A DNA stretch of 64,000 bases, taken from the NCBI GenBank assembly GCA_025463765.1, contig JAODBC010000071.1:1-64000 (forward strand), given 5' to 3'. This document shows positions 35,634-43,592 of this stretch, piece after piece. Positions within the stretch are counted from its first letter, which is position 1. Each line of letters begins with the position of its first letter. The notes beneath the pieces were generated by a model that worked only from the letters and a program-made list of their open reading frames with translations, had not been told where the DNA came from and searched no databases. The position numbers and the translations under genes are program-made. Source of the stretch: Subtercola sp. GTDB lineage: Bacteria > Actinomycetota > Actinomycetes > Actinomycetales > Microbacteriaceae.

Positions 35634-35664
35634 TTGTGTATTCACTACGATGTAGACTACACAA
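35634..35664. promoter_or_regulatory. Operator palindrome upstream of the aldo/keto reductase
   Basis: Outer arms TTGTGTA and TACACAA flank an inner imperfect symmetric part (CACTAC/GTAGAC). On the minus strand a TTGTCA -35 box and TAGTCT -10 box, 16 bases apart, overlap it, so a bound repressor would block the promoter. Confidence 0.65.
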
Positions 35665-35703
35665 CGATTGCGAGTTGACAATCGTGTGGATCACGCTCTC
35701 GGC

Positions 35704-36810
35704 TTAGCTGCTGGTTCGAGTGAATCTCTCGGCGAATCGTGCGGTGAAGAGGTCGTTCCCCTTCCGGGCAATGACGGCTTCGAGCGGGGCGGATGCGGGA
35801 GCGCCGTCATGACCGGGAAGCTGGCCGACGCCACCCCGCGTGCCCAGTGGCAGCAAGATGCGGGCCGTCGTGGCGGGTTCGTATACGCGCTCGGGCCGCT
35901 CGCCGCGAAGGTGTGACCGGATATTCTCGATGACTGTCGGCGCCTGGGTCTGTGCCCAGGTGGCCATCTTGGAGTCGGTCAGGTCGGCGATGTCCCCGAC
36001 CGCGTACACGTTGTCATACCCGACGACGTTGAGGTGATTGTCGACCGGCACGGTGCGCCGATCGGTCAGTGTGATGAGGTTGCCGTCTTCGAGGTAACCG
36101 GTATTGGGCCGCGCGCCGAAGGTGCGGAACCAGATGTCCGCGCCGATCTCTTCGCCGGTCGTTGTGGTCACCGTGAAGCTCGAATGGCGCCCGTCTTCGA
36201 CCGGGGGCATCGAGGCGAGAGATGTGTTGAGGCGCAGGTCGATACGCAACTCCTGGAGCTGACGACGGAGCTCATCGCGCACCTCCGGGAGGTATCCCGG
36301 AAGAATGTCTGACGAAGGAGCGACGATCGTGATGCGCATGCTCGGCCAGGCTTCGCGGATCTCTCCGCCCAATTCCAGACCCACCGCACCTGCCCCGAGG
36401 ATGAGCACACTGCCCGACCTCTCGAGTTGCGCGCTCGTCGCAATCAGGTCGTTCGCCGCGTCGGCGGCGCTGGTGTTCAACTCACGAGGCCGCGCCGGGT
36501 AGGAGTGACTGGATCCGGTCGCCAGCACGATGTAGTCGGCCTCGATACGCCCGCCGCCCGCCATCGTCACGCCCGCAGGGTCTACAGCTGTCACTGCACC
36601 GCGCACGACCCTGCCGTGCTCGAGCAATGCGTCGTACGAGAAGAACGGGCGACTCGCCCACTCGGTGCGCACCGCCGCCCGCATCGAACTGGACACGTTG
36701 ACGAACGCATCACGCGGGTCGATGAGGATCACGTCGGCCTCGCCGTCGAGTTCTTTCGCGATCATCGTGCCGGCGTAACCGCCGCCGACCACTGCCACCC
36801 TTGCGTTCAT
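35704..36810 (-). CDS. FAD/NAD(P)-dependent oxidoreductase (NDH-2/AIF-like)
   Basis: The 368-residue pyridine-nucleotide-disulfide-type flavoprotein has an FAD fold (VAVVGGGYAGTMIAKEL), ATGSSH, a second dinucleotide fold (VLILGAGAVGLELGGEI) and the C-terminal FAD motif VYAVGDIADL. No redox-active CxxC is visible, which suits NADH dehydrogenase-like or AIF-like enzymes more than thioredoxin reductases. It is divergent from a MarR-type regulator that likely controls it through the two palindromes between them. Confidence 0.9.
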   Translation of the reverse strand: MNARVAVVGGGYAGTMIAKELDGEADVILIDPRDAFVNVSSSMRAAVRTEWASRPFFSYDALLEHGRVVRGAVTAVDPAGVTMAGGGRIEADYIVLATGSSHSYPARPRELNTSAADAANDLIATSAQLERSGSVLILGAGAVGLELGGEIREAWPSMRITIVAPSSDILPGYLPEVRDELRRQLQELRIDLRLNTSLASMPPVEDGRHSSFTVTTTTGEEIGADIWFRTFGARPNTGYLEDGNLITLTDRRTVPVDNHLNVVGYDNVYAVGDIADLTDSKMATWAQTQAPTVIENIRSHLRGERPERVYEPATTARILLPLGTRGGVGQLPGHDGAPASAPLEAVIARKGNDLFTARFAERFTRTSS

Positions 36811-36826
36811 CTGCCGCCCATTCCAA

Positions 36827-36874
36827 AGAGTTGACGCGACAACTCTACGGGCTTAGAGTTGAAGCGTCAACTCC
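36827..36874. promoter_or_regulatory. Twin operators in a divergent promoter region
   Basis: Two related 20-base palindromes, AGAGTTGACGCGACAACTCT (36827-36846) and AGAGTTGAAGCGTCAACTCC (36855-36874), have centres 28 bases apart. TTGACG (36831-36836) and TAGAGT (36854-36859), 17 bases apart, form a promoter for the rightward MarR gene that overlaps both. Confidence 0.85.
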
Positions 36875-36881
36875 GAGGGTT

Positions 36882-37385
36882 ATGATGAAGATCATGAGCG
36901 ATCCGCAAGCACTGTCGACGAGCGACTGGCGCTTCTGGGATACCTGGATGCAAGCGCAACGCCTCCTGATGCGTGAGGTCGACCGAGTGCTGCAACGCGA
37001 TTTCGGAGTCTCGAAAGCCGAGTTCAGCGTGCTCGTGACCCTTCAGAGTGCTTCCGATGGTGCCAGGCGCGTGACAGAGCTTGCCGATGCCCTCGACTGG
37101 GACAAGAGCCGCGTCGCCCACCTCCTGACGCGCATGGAGAAGCGCGGTCTCGTCGAGCGCAGCGAATCCGGCGCGGCAGGCAGGCGCACGGGCATCGCGC
37201 TGACGGAGACGGGGCGGAATGTCGCCGAACGCGCGATTATCGGCCATGGCAAGACCATCCGGCGGTTGGCGATCGATCGCCTCTCGCCCGAACAGGCGGC
37301 AGCAATCACGGCGTGGAGTCGCGCCCTGCTCGCTGACCAGACCCTAAGCGAGTCAGGCGGCCGGTCGAACACGAGTGCTGACTGA
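36882..37385 (+). CDS. MarR family regulator
   Basis: The protein has 167 residues from the ATG at 36882. In-frame ATGs at 36885 and 36894 are alternatives. The MarR fold is visible in VSKAEFSVLVTLQSA, VTELADALDWDKSRVAHLLTRMEKRGLVERS and the wing GRRTGIALTETG. A WRFWDTWMQAQRLL helix at the start is typical of dimerisation. It is adjacent to the twin palindromes at 36827-36874, which it probably binds, and divergent from the flavoprotein gene. Confidence 0.92.
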   Translation: MMKIMSDPQALSTSDWRFWDTWMQAQRLLMREVDRVLQRDFGVSKAEFSVLVTLQSASDGARRVTELADALDWDKSRVAHLLTRMEKRGLVERSESGAAGRRTGIALTETGRNVAERAIIGHGKTIRRLAIDRLSPEQAAAITAWSRALLADQTLSESGGRSNTSAD

Positions 37386-37417
37386 AGGTCGCCTGCACCC
37401 TGGCCGAGTGTTCGGCT

Positions 37418-38287
37418 CTATGGGCAGAGCGTACCAATCGCTGAGAACGAGGTCTGCACGGCTGACGAATCGGCCACGATGGCGCTGGTACCGATGGTCG
37501 GGTCGGCCTGGAACGCCTGAACGTCGGTGATCAGCTGCTGCAGGTCGCTGTTCGCCTGGGTCGCCGCTTCGAGCACGTCGGGGTTGCTGATGTCGCCCTC
37601 GGCCGTCGTGAAGTCGTCGGAGAGGTTCTGCAGCGCCGTCATCGCGGCCGCGGGGTCGCTCTGCAACTCTGCGAAGTTGTCGCTGAGAGCGGAGGCCGAG
37701 TCGGAGACGTCACCGTTCAGAATCGTGCAGGCCTCGCTGGTGGTCTGAACTCCGCCGCCGCCGCTGCTGTCGGTTTCGGAGGGCTGGGGGAACGCGCTTG
37801 CCGAGTTCAGCAGGTCGTTCAGCGCCTTCTCGTTCGCCGCGGTGGTCGACCCCGCAGCGACGATCAGCACGATGACGAGAATTGTCACAATGATGCCGGC
37901 GACGATGCTCACGTAGCCGAGGATCAGGCCGCCGATGGCCATTCCGCGGCCCTTGCCGCCCGTCTTCTTGATCTGGCTGAGGGCGATGTGACCGGTGATG
38001 ACGGCGCCGATGGCCAAGAAGAATCCGGTGAAGTACGAGACGATGCCGAGCACCAGCGAGACGATCGCGAGCACGTTCGTCTTCTCGGATACCGGAGGCT
38101 GACCCGGGTAAGCCCCGTAGGGCGCGGTCTGGCCGTAAGGGTCTGCCGGCTGGCCGTAGGGGGCCGGTGCCGGTGTCGGAGGCTGGCCGTAAGGAGCCGC
38201 AGGCTCACCCGTCGGCTCACCCGCAGGCACGGGGGGCTGCTGGTAGGGGTCGACCGGACCACCGGGGGGAGGGGTGTCGTTGCTCAT
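37418..38287 (-). CDS. DUF4190 domain membrane protein
   Basis: The 289-residue protein has a Pro/Gly/Tyr-rich cytosolic tail (repeated PYGQ units, about residues 1-75), then the DUF4190 double helix (LAIVSLVLGIVSYFTGFF and MAIGGLILGYVSIVAGIIV), and a Ser/Asp-rich extracellular part with two cysteines (EACTIL and the C-terminal TLCP). The function is unknown. The ATG at 38287 has AAGGAG seven bases upstream. Confidence 0.88.
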   Translation of the reverse strand: MSNDTPPPGGPVDPYQQPPVPAGEPTGEPAAPYGQPPTPAPAPYGQPADPYGQTAPYGAYPGQPPVSEKTNVLAIVSLVLGIVSYFTGFFLAIGAVITGHIALSQIKKTGGKGRGMAIGGLILGYVSIVAGIIVTILVIVLIVAAGSTTAANEKALNDLLNSASAFPQPSETDSSGGGGVQTTSEACTILNGDVSDSASALSDNFAELQSDPAAAMTALQNLSDDFTTAEGDISNPDVLEAATQANSDLQQLITDVQAFQADPTIGTSAIVADSSAVQTSFSAIGTLCP

Positions 38288-38399
38288 GATGAACTCCTTG
38301 AGGCGCGTGGCCAGCTCGGCGGTTGCTCTGTGTGAACTATCGCTGTTGTAACTCTGGCACGTTCGGCGAATTTCAGTCGACTCTTGCGCGCATCGTCTG

Positions 38400-39440
38400 T
38401 TACGAACTAGGGCGAACGAGGCCACCGGCGAAGGCGTTCTGCAGTTCATCCACTCGCACGCCGAGGTCGGGCAGGTCGAGCCGGTTCGTCAGCAGTACGA
38501 AGCAGGCGTCGTACTCGGGGTAGACCCAGAACTGGCAGCCCGACCATCCGCCGTGTCCGAACAGCGTGTGCTCGATGAGCGCGGCAGAGTGCGGCAGGTT
38601 GAAAGACAGGCCCCAGTCTTGGTCACGGGCATCGTTGAGCTTCGAATTCAGGCGCGGCAGCCCGATGGTTCGGTTCACCCGCATGGCTGCCAGGGTCGCC
38701 GGATGCACGACCTCCGCCGTGGCGGGGGCCCCACCTGCAGCGGCGGTGCTCCGAAGCAGCGCGCTTCCCAGCGCCAGCAGGTCGGTCGCCGTGGCGTAGG
38801 CCCCGGCAGCAGGATGCCGCAGGCGGGCCATCGCCGCAACGTCGAGCCCGACCTGCTCTGCGCCGTGAACGCGGTGGGCGTCGCGGCCGTCGCCCGTGTC
38901 GAGGGCGAGCGTGGAGACCCCGTCGAGCTCGGTGAACGCGGCGACGTGGTCGGCCAGCGAGATGCCGGCGGCCGCCTCGAGCAGCAGTTCGATTCCGACG
39001 AAGCCGATGTTGCAGTACTGCGTCATCGTTCCGGGCGGAAAGCCGAGCGACGCGTTCTGCAGAAGGGCGCGCGGGTCGGCGTCGTCGAGCGCCGGATCGA
39101 CGAGCCCGCTGCGGTGGCTGAGCAGCTGCTCGAGCGTGATCTGGCCGGCGAGCGTTCCGGCCAACGCGGGCACCGCCTCGGAGAGCTGGGCGCTGAGGCT
39201 GATCTGGCCGCGTTCGACGGCGCGCGTGGTGGCGAGCCCGACGAGGGGTTTCGTCACAGAGAACAGGGCGAAGTGATCGTCGACGGCGGCTCGGCGGCCG
39301 TCGTCGGTGCCGAAGGCGGCGATCTCCTGTACTCCGCTCGAGGTCGCTGCCCCGAACACGCCAACCGGCATCGGGCCGTGCTCGACGGTTCGCCGTACCC
39401 AGTCGAGGGCATGGTTATAGTTCGCGTGCGAGGTCGTCAT
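38400..39440 (-). CDS. Beta-lactamase family serine hydrolase (class C-like)
   Basis: The 346-residue protein has the penicillin-binding-fold motifs SVTK (active Ser and Lys, about residue 62) and YCN (Tyr and Asn in TQYCNIGF), plus ALIEHTLFGHGG near the C terminus. It has no signal peptide, so it is probably a cytosolic esterase or peptidase of the EstB/D-aminopeptidase type rather than a secreted beta-lactamase. The ATG at 39440 is preferred over the longer open frame. Confidence 0.9.
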   Translation of the reverse strand: MTTSHANYNHALDWVRRTVEHGPMPVGVFGAATSSGVQEIAAFGTDDGRRAAVDDHFALFSVTKPLVGLATTRAVERGQISLSAQLSEAVPALAGTLAGQITLEQLLSHRSGLVDPALDDADPRALLQNASLGFPPGTMTQYCNIGFVGIELLLEAAAGISLADHVAAFTELDGVSTLALDTGDGRDAHRVHGAEQVGLDVAAMARLRHPAAGAYATATDLLALGSALLRSTAAAGGAPATAEVVHPATLAAMRVNRTIGLPRLNSKLNDARDQDWGLSFNLPHSAALIEHTLFGHGGWSGCQFWVYPEYDACFVLLTNRLDLPDLGVRVDELQNAFAGGLVRPSS

Positions 39441-39589
39441 GCACTCCATTCTGGCCGACCGGATGCGGCGCACTGCGACGGGATTGCGTCGTTCTTCGCC
39501 GAAATTCAGCCAGATGCCACCGTGTATGCAGGTCGGGCTCCGAATAGCCAGGGTGCGTTTTATGCAGAAACCTGCGGGAGGATTGAGGT

Positions 39590-40726
39590 ATGTCGATGAC
39601 GTCGCCCGACGAATCCGCCACCGCGGCTGAGGGCACGCCCGCGCCTGTCGTCTCGGGTGACGAAGCCACGGGCATCCTGCAGCTGATGCAGGGCGACTCC
39701 GACGTCGAAGCTGCGCTGCGTCTGGCGTATGCCGGTCGCCACGACGTGGCCGATGCGCTCTGGTGGCGGGGGCATCCGCTCCGTGACTCGCCGAGCGGCA
39801 CGGTCCACCCGGCGGCCGAGCGGGCCGTTCTACAGGCCGAGGTGTTCTCGCGCAACGGGTCGGAAGTCAGCCAGGCTGCATTGCTCGAACTCGAGCAGCA
39901 GCTGTTGCGTGACGCCGCGGCAGTAGACCGAGCTGTGCAGGATGCCCGACCAGCCATCGACGCGGCGTCGGAGCGCGCGGCGAGGCGTGAGGCGCAGGCT
40001 CACCGCGTACGGCAAGCGGAGGGTCTGCCCTCGGCTAGCGGTGGGCCTTCATCGGGGCGTTCTCCGAGCGCCGCCGACGCCGAACGCTCGCGCGACGACC
40101 CCGAGCGCGACGACCCCGACGGCAGCTACCCCGACGGCAGCGAGGTAGCAGCAAGCGGGGCGATCGCGCGCTGGCGCCGCCGCTCGCAGGTCTGGATGTA
40201 CACCGCTGTCGCTTGCGGAGTGCTGCTGCTGGCCGGCGTCGGCCTTGTTGTCGTGCAACAGCTTTCACCCCAGAGCGGCGCCGGATTCGCTTTGCTGCCC
40301 GGAGAGGCCGGAACGGCCATCCCGACCCCGTCGCAGACGCTCTCGGGTGCGACTCGCGGCCTCACCATCTTCAGCGATCCGAGTCTCGCGCCGTCGATTC
40401 CGCCCGCGAACATCGACCCGTACTACCAGCCCGACTCGTTGCGGTTGCTCGGTGTGGCGAACTCGTTTCTCACGGTTTATGCCGTTGAGAATCGCATCAA
40501 CCAGCCGTGCCTGCTCGCCGTCTATACCGACGGAACGCAGAGCGCCACCTGCGTGACGCCCGAGGAGTTCACCTCGATGGGCATCGAACTGCGCATCACC
40601 AGCCTGCAGCTGAACGACGGCAGCGACACCTTTCCCGACCGCTCGGTGTCGCAAGACGTGGTGTTCTGGAACCCCGACGGCTCGTACGGCGTGAGCTCCT
40701 CCGCCCGCTCCGCCCCCGCCGGCTAG
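39590..40726 (+). CDS. Hypothetical membrane protein, 378 residues
   Basis: I do not recognise this family. Residues 1-190 are soluble and charged, with a helical region (LELEQQLLRDAAAVDRAVQDA) and an Asp/Ser/Pro-rich repeat (ERDDPDGSYPDGS). One hydrophobic helix (WMYTAVACGVLLLAGVGLVVV, about 201-221) leads to a 150-residue extracellular part with two cysteines (QPCLLAVY and SATCVTP), probably a disulfide pair. GGGAGG precedes the ATG. Confidence 0.8.
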   Translation: MSMTSPDESATAAEGTPAPVVSGDEATGILQLMQGDSDVEAALRLAYAGRHDVADALWWRGHPLRDSPSGTVHPAAERAVLQAEVFSRNGSEVSQAALLELEQQLLRDAAAVDRAVQDARPAIDAASERAARREAQAHRVRQAEGLPSASGGPSSGRSPSAADAERSRDDPERDDPDGSYPDGSEVAASGAIARWRRRSQVWMYTAVACGVLLLAGVGLVVVQQLSPQSGAGFALLPGEAGTAIPTPSQTLSGATRGLTIFSDPSLAPSIPPANIDPYYQPDSLRLLGVANSFLTVYAVENRINQPCLLAVYTDGTQSATCVTPEEFTSMGIELRITSLQLNDGSDTFPDRSVSQDVVFWNPDGSYGVSSSARSAPAG

Positions 40727-40770
40727 CGCTCTGCGGCCGCGAGGGATGCGGCGCCTCGTACACTTGTGGG

Positions 40771-41217
40771 GTGCCAATCAACCCAGAACTTCAGGGGCGC
40801 GTGTACGCGAAGACCCCCAGCTACCTCGTCGGGCGGGAGAAGATCCGTGAGTTCTCCCGCGCCGTCTTCTCGACCAGCCCGCTGAACTTCGACGTCGAAG
40901 CCGCTCGCGCAGCCGGGTACGCCGATGTGGTGGCCCCGCCCACATTTGCGATCGTGCTGCAGCAGTTCACGCTGCAGCAGCTGCTCGACGACGACGATGC
41001 CGGCATCGAGCTGTCGCACGTGGTGCACGGCCAGCAGCAGTTCACTTCGGCGCGGCCCATCGTCGCCGGCGACGAGCTCACGGCGGTGCAGACCATCGCG
41101 AGCGTGAAATCGCTGGGCGGCAATTCTATGATCACGTCGCAGTCGGTCATCGAAGACGCGGCAGGCGCACACGTCGCCACCACCACATCGACGCTCGTCG
41201 TGCGGGGTGACGCATGA
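40771..41217 (+). CDS. MaoC-fold dehydratase N-terminal protein (HadA-like)
   Basis: The 148-residue hot-dog protein starts GRVYAKTPSYLVGREKIREF and contains VVAPPTFAIVLQQ and HGQQQFTSARPIVAGDEL, as in the FAS1-DH/HadA family. In actinobacteria this subunit pairs with a HadB-type hydratase to dehydrate 3-hydroxyacyl chains during fatty acid elongation. Its stop overlaps the HadB-like start. The GTG lies six bases after TACACT (40759-40764). Confidence 0.92.
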   Translation: MPINPELQGRVYAKTPSYLVGREKIREFSRAVFSTSPLNFDVEAARAAGYADVVAPPTFAIVLQQFTLQQLLDDDDAGIELSHVVHGQQQFTSARPIVAGDELTAVQTIASVKSLGGNSMITSQSVIEDAAGAHVATTTSTLVVRGDA

Positions 41218-41645
41218 CGCTCACGAAGCAGGCGCTCGAGGCGCTCAATGTCGGAGACGTGGTGGCAGAACGCGAGTTCTCTTTCACGAGGGATTCGCTC
41301 GTGCGATACGCCGGGGCATCCGGAGACTTCAACACCATTCACTACCGCGACGACATCGCGGTGTCGGTGGGGCTCGACGGCGTGCTCGCGCACGGCATGC
41401 TCACCATGGGCGCGGCCGTGCAGCCCGTGATCGACTGGCTCGGCGACCCGGCCCTCGTCGACGACTACCAGGTGCGCTTCACGCGGCCCGTTTTCGTTCC
41501 GGCCGACGGCGAGGCGGTGGTCAGCGTGGCCGCGAAGGTCGGTCAGGTCGACGCCGAAGCGGGCACCGCGCGCATCGACCTCTTGGTGACCGCCGCCGAA
41601 ACCACCGTGCTCGGCAAGGCGCAAGTGCGCGTGCACGCGGTCTGA
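41214..41645 (+). CDS. MaoC-fold hydratase (HadB-like)
   Basis: The 143-residue protein carries the hydratase-2 motif YAGASGDFNTIHYRD, in which the Asp and His are catalytic, and GVLAHGMLTMG. It overlaps the upstream subunit by four bases, and the two would form the active heterodimer. murB starts eight bases after its stop, so all three genes are likely cotranscribed. Confidence 0.93.
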   Translation: MTLTKQALEALNVGDVVAEREFSFTRDSLVRYAGASGDFNTIHYRDDIAVSVGLDGVLAHGMLTMGAAVQPVIDWLGDPALVDDYQVRFTRPVFVPADGEAVVSVAAKVGQVDAEAGTARIDLLVTAAETTVLGKAQVRVHAV

Positions 41646-41653
41646 GGGCGAGC

Positions 41654-42895
41654 ATGATCGAACACTGGGGCTCGGCACCTCTGGCGCCGCTGACCACCCT
41701 GCTCGTCGGCGGTTCTGCCGAGCGGATGATCAGGGTCGTCGATTCGAGCGAACTGGTCGAGGCGTGCCTCTCGGTCTGGGCCGACGGTGAGCCCTGGTTC
41801 GTGCTGGGCGGCGGATCGAACGTGGTCATCTCCGACGACGGCTTCGACGGCACCGTCATCGTGCTTGCGACGCGCGGAATCGAACGGCTCGAAAGCAGTC
41901 TTGCCGATGCGCCCGGCACCGTGCGGCTTTGGGTGCAGGCCGGCGAGCCCTGGGATTCGGTGGTCGCGTACGCCGTGGCCGAGGGGCTGGGCGGCATTGA
42001 AGCGCTGTCGGGCATCCCCGGCTCGACCGGCGCGGCACCGGTGCAGAACATCGGCGCGTACGGGCAAGAGCTGTCGTCGGTGCTCGTCGGGGTCGAATTT
42101 CTCGACTACGAGACCGGCGAGGTGCAGAGGCTCGCCGCGCGCGACCTCGGGTTCGGGTACCGTACGTCGGTCTTCAAGCGCGGCAAAGCCGGAGTGGTGC
42201 TGTCGCTCGACCTTCGGCTGCGGGCCGGTACGCCTGGTGATGGAGGCATCGGAGGCGCCTCGGGTGCTCTCAGCGGTCCCGTGGAGTACGACCAGCTCGC
42301 TCGGGCGCTCGGGGTCGAACTCGGCGACCGTGTCGACCTGGCACAGGTGCGGGCTGCGGTGCTCGGGCTGCGGGCATCCAAAGGAATGGTGCTCGACCCT
42401 GACGACCCCGACTCGGTCAGTGCCGGGTCGTTCTTCACCAACCCCATCGTGAGCGAGTCGTTCGCGCGCACGCTGCCTCGGGATGCCCCGCGGTGGCTGA
42501 CCGCACCCGAAGAGCCCGCCGCGATCATTCCGCTGGCCGGCCCGGACGGGTACGGCGCGGGGATTTTCGGCGCCGCCGAAGGGGGATTCGGTGAGTCGCC
42601 CGTGCCCCTGGTGTCAGACGTGCCCATCACCCCGCCCGAGGGCGGCTACACCGTGAAACTCAGCGCGGCCTGGCTCATCGAGCAATCGGGCATTCGTAAG
42701 GGTTTCGCTCTGCCGGGCTCAGCTGCGGCCATCTCGTCCAAGCACACCTTGGCTATCGTCAACCGCGGCGGCGCCACGGCCGAGCAGATCGCCGAGCTTG
42801 CGCGCTTTGTGCAGTGGCGCGTGCAGGCCGAGTTCGGCGTGAACCTCTCGCCCGAGCCCGTCTTCGTCGGATTCGGCCCCGTCGACGACGAGTGA
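41654..42895 (+). CDS. murB: UDP-N-acetylenolpyruvoylglucosamine reductase MurB
   Basis: MurB reduces the enolpyruvyl intermediate to UDP-MurNAc in peptidoglycan synthesis. FAD-binding GGGSNVVISDDGFDG, GIPGSTGAAPVQNIGAYGQE, YRTSVFK, the catalytic serine in SAGSFFTNP and the C-terminal SSKHTLAIVNRGGATA are all present. The 413-residue protein is longer than most MurB proteins because of an insertion at about 278-310 and a Gly-rich loop near 195-205. The ATG at 41654 follows the hydratase stop. Confidence 0.94.
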   Translation: MIEHWGSAPLAPLTTLLVGGSAERMIRVVDSSELVEACLSVWADGEPWFVLGGGSNVVISDDGFDGTVIVLATRGIERLESSLADAPGTVRLWVQAGEPWDSVVAYAVAEGLGGIEALSGIPGSTGAAPVQNIGAYGQELSSVLVGVEFLDYETGEVQRLAARDLGFGYRTSVFKRGKAGVVLSLDLRLRAGTPGDGGIGGASGALSGPVEYDQLARALGVELGDRVDLAQVRAAVLGLRASKGMVLDPDDPDSVSAGSFFTNPIVSESFARTLPRDAPRWLTAPEEPAAIIPLAGPDGYGAGIFGAAEGGFGESPVPLVSDVPITPPEGGYTVKLSAAWLIEQSGIRKGFALPGSAAAISSKHTLAIVNRGGATAEQIAELARFVQWRVQAEFGVNLSPEPVFVGFGPVDDE

Positions 42896-42903
42896 CGGTC
42901 GCC

Positions 42904-42958
42904 CGCCGCCGCCGCCGCCGCCGCCGCCACCGCCCTCCCGCCGCCGCCACCGCCCGGC
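42904..42958. repeat. GCC trinucleotide-rich tract
   Basis: Runs of GCC with a few interruptions fill the short gap between the murB stop and the response regulator stop on the other strand. Confidence 0.9.
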
Positions 42959-42968
42959 GCGGGCAAGG

Positions 42969-43592
42969 TCAGAGCAGGCCGAGCTCCATCGCGCGGGTGA
43001 CGGCGCGGGTTCGGTCGGTCACGGCGAGCTTCTCGAAGGCGTGCTGCAGGTGCGTCTTCACGGTGGCGTCGCCGATGAACAGCGTCCGTGCGATCTCGGG
43101 GTTGCTCTGCCCGGCAGCGACGAGCCGCAGCACGTCGAGTTCGCGCGCGCTCAGTCGAGGCGGCGGGGTGCGGTCGCCGCGCATCCGCTCGACCAGCTTC
43201 GACGCGATCGACGGAGCAAGCACGGTCTGGCCGGCCGCCACTGCACGCACTCCGGCGAGAATCTCGTCTTCGGGGGCGGCCTTCACCAGGTATCCACTCG
43301 CGCCCGCCTCGATGGCCGGCAAGATGTCGTCGTCGGTCTCGTACGTCGTGAGGATGAGTACACGCACGTCGGGCAGGCCGGCCACGATCTGGGCCGTTGC
43401 TTCGGCGCCGCCCTGGCCGGGCATCCGCAGGTCCATCAGCACCAGATCCGGGCGCAGCGCGGTGGCGAGGGTCACCGCTTCGAGCCCGTTCGAGGCCTCA
43501 CCGATCACCTCGATGTCGGGGGCGTCTTGCAGCAGCCCCACGATTCCGCTCCGCACGATGGGATGATCGTCGGCGACCAGCACGCGAATCAC
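42969..43592 (-). CDS. NarL/LuxR-type response regulator
   Basis: The 207-residue protein has a receiver domain (VLVADDHPIVR, phosphoacceptor Asp in LVLMDLRMPG, ILTTYE, GYLVKA) and a LuxR-type HTH (LSARELDVLRLVAAGQSNPEIARTLFIGDATVKTHLQH). Its GTG start overlaps the kinase stop by four bases. It probably controls the ABC exporter upstream, possibly through the palindrome at 46747-46764. Confidence 0.95.
   Translation of the reverse strand: MIRVLVADDHPIVRSGIVGLLQDAPDIEVIGEASNGLEAVTLATALRPDLVLMDLRMPGQGGAEATAQIVAGLPDVRVLILTTYETDDDILPAIEAGASGYLVKAAPEDEILAGVRAVAAGQTVLAPSIASKLVERMRGDRTPPPRLSARELDVLRLVAAGQSNPEIARTLFIGDATVKTHLQHAFEKLAVTDRTRAVTRAMELGLL

Noticed and set aside
38400-39440. Antibiotic resistance beta-lactamase
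   Set aside because: It has the SxxK and YxN motifs but no signal peptide, and its overall pattern is that of cytosolic esterase-like serine hydrolases.
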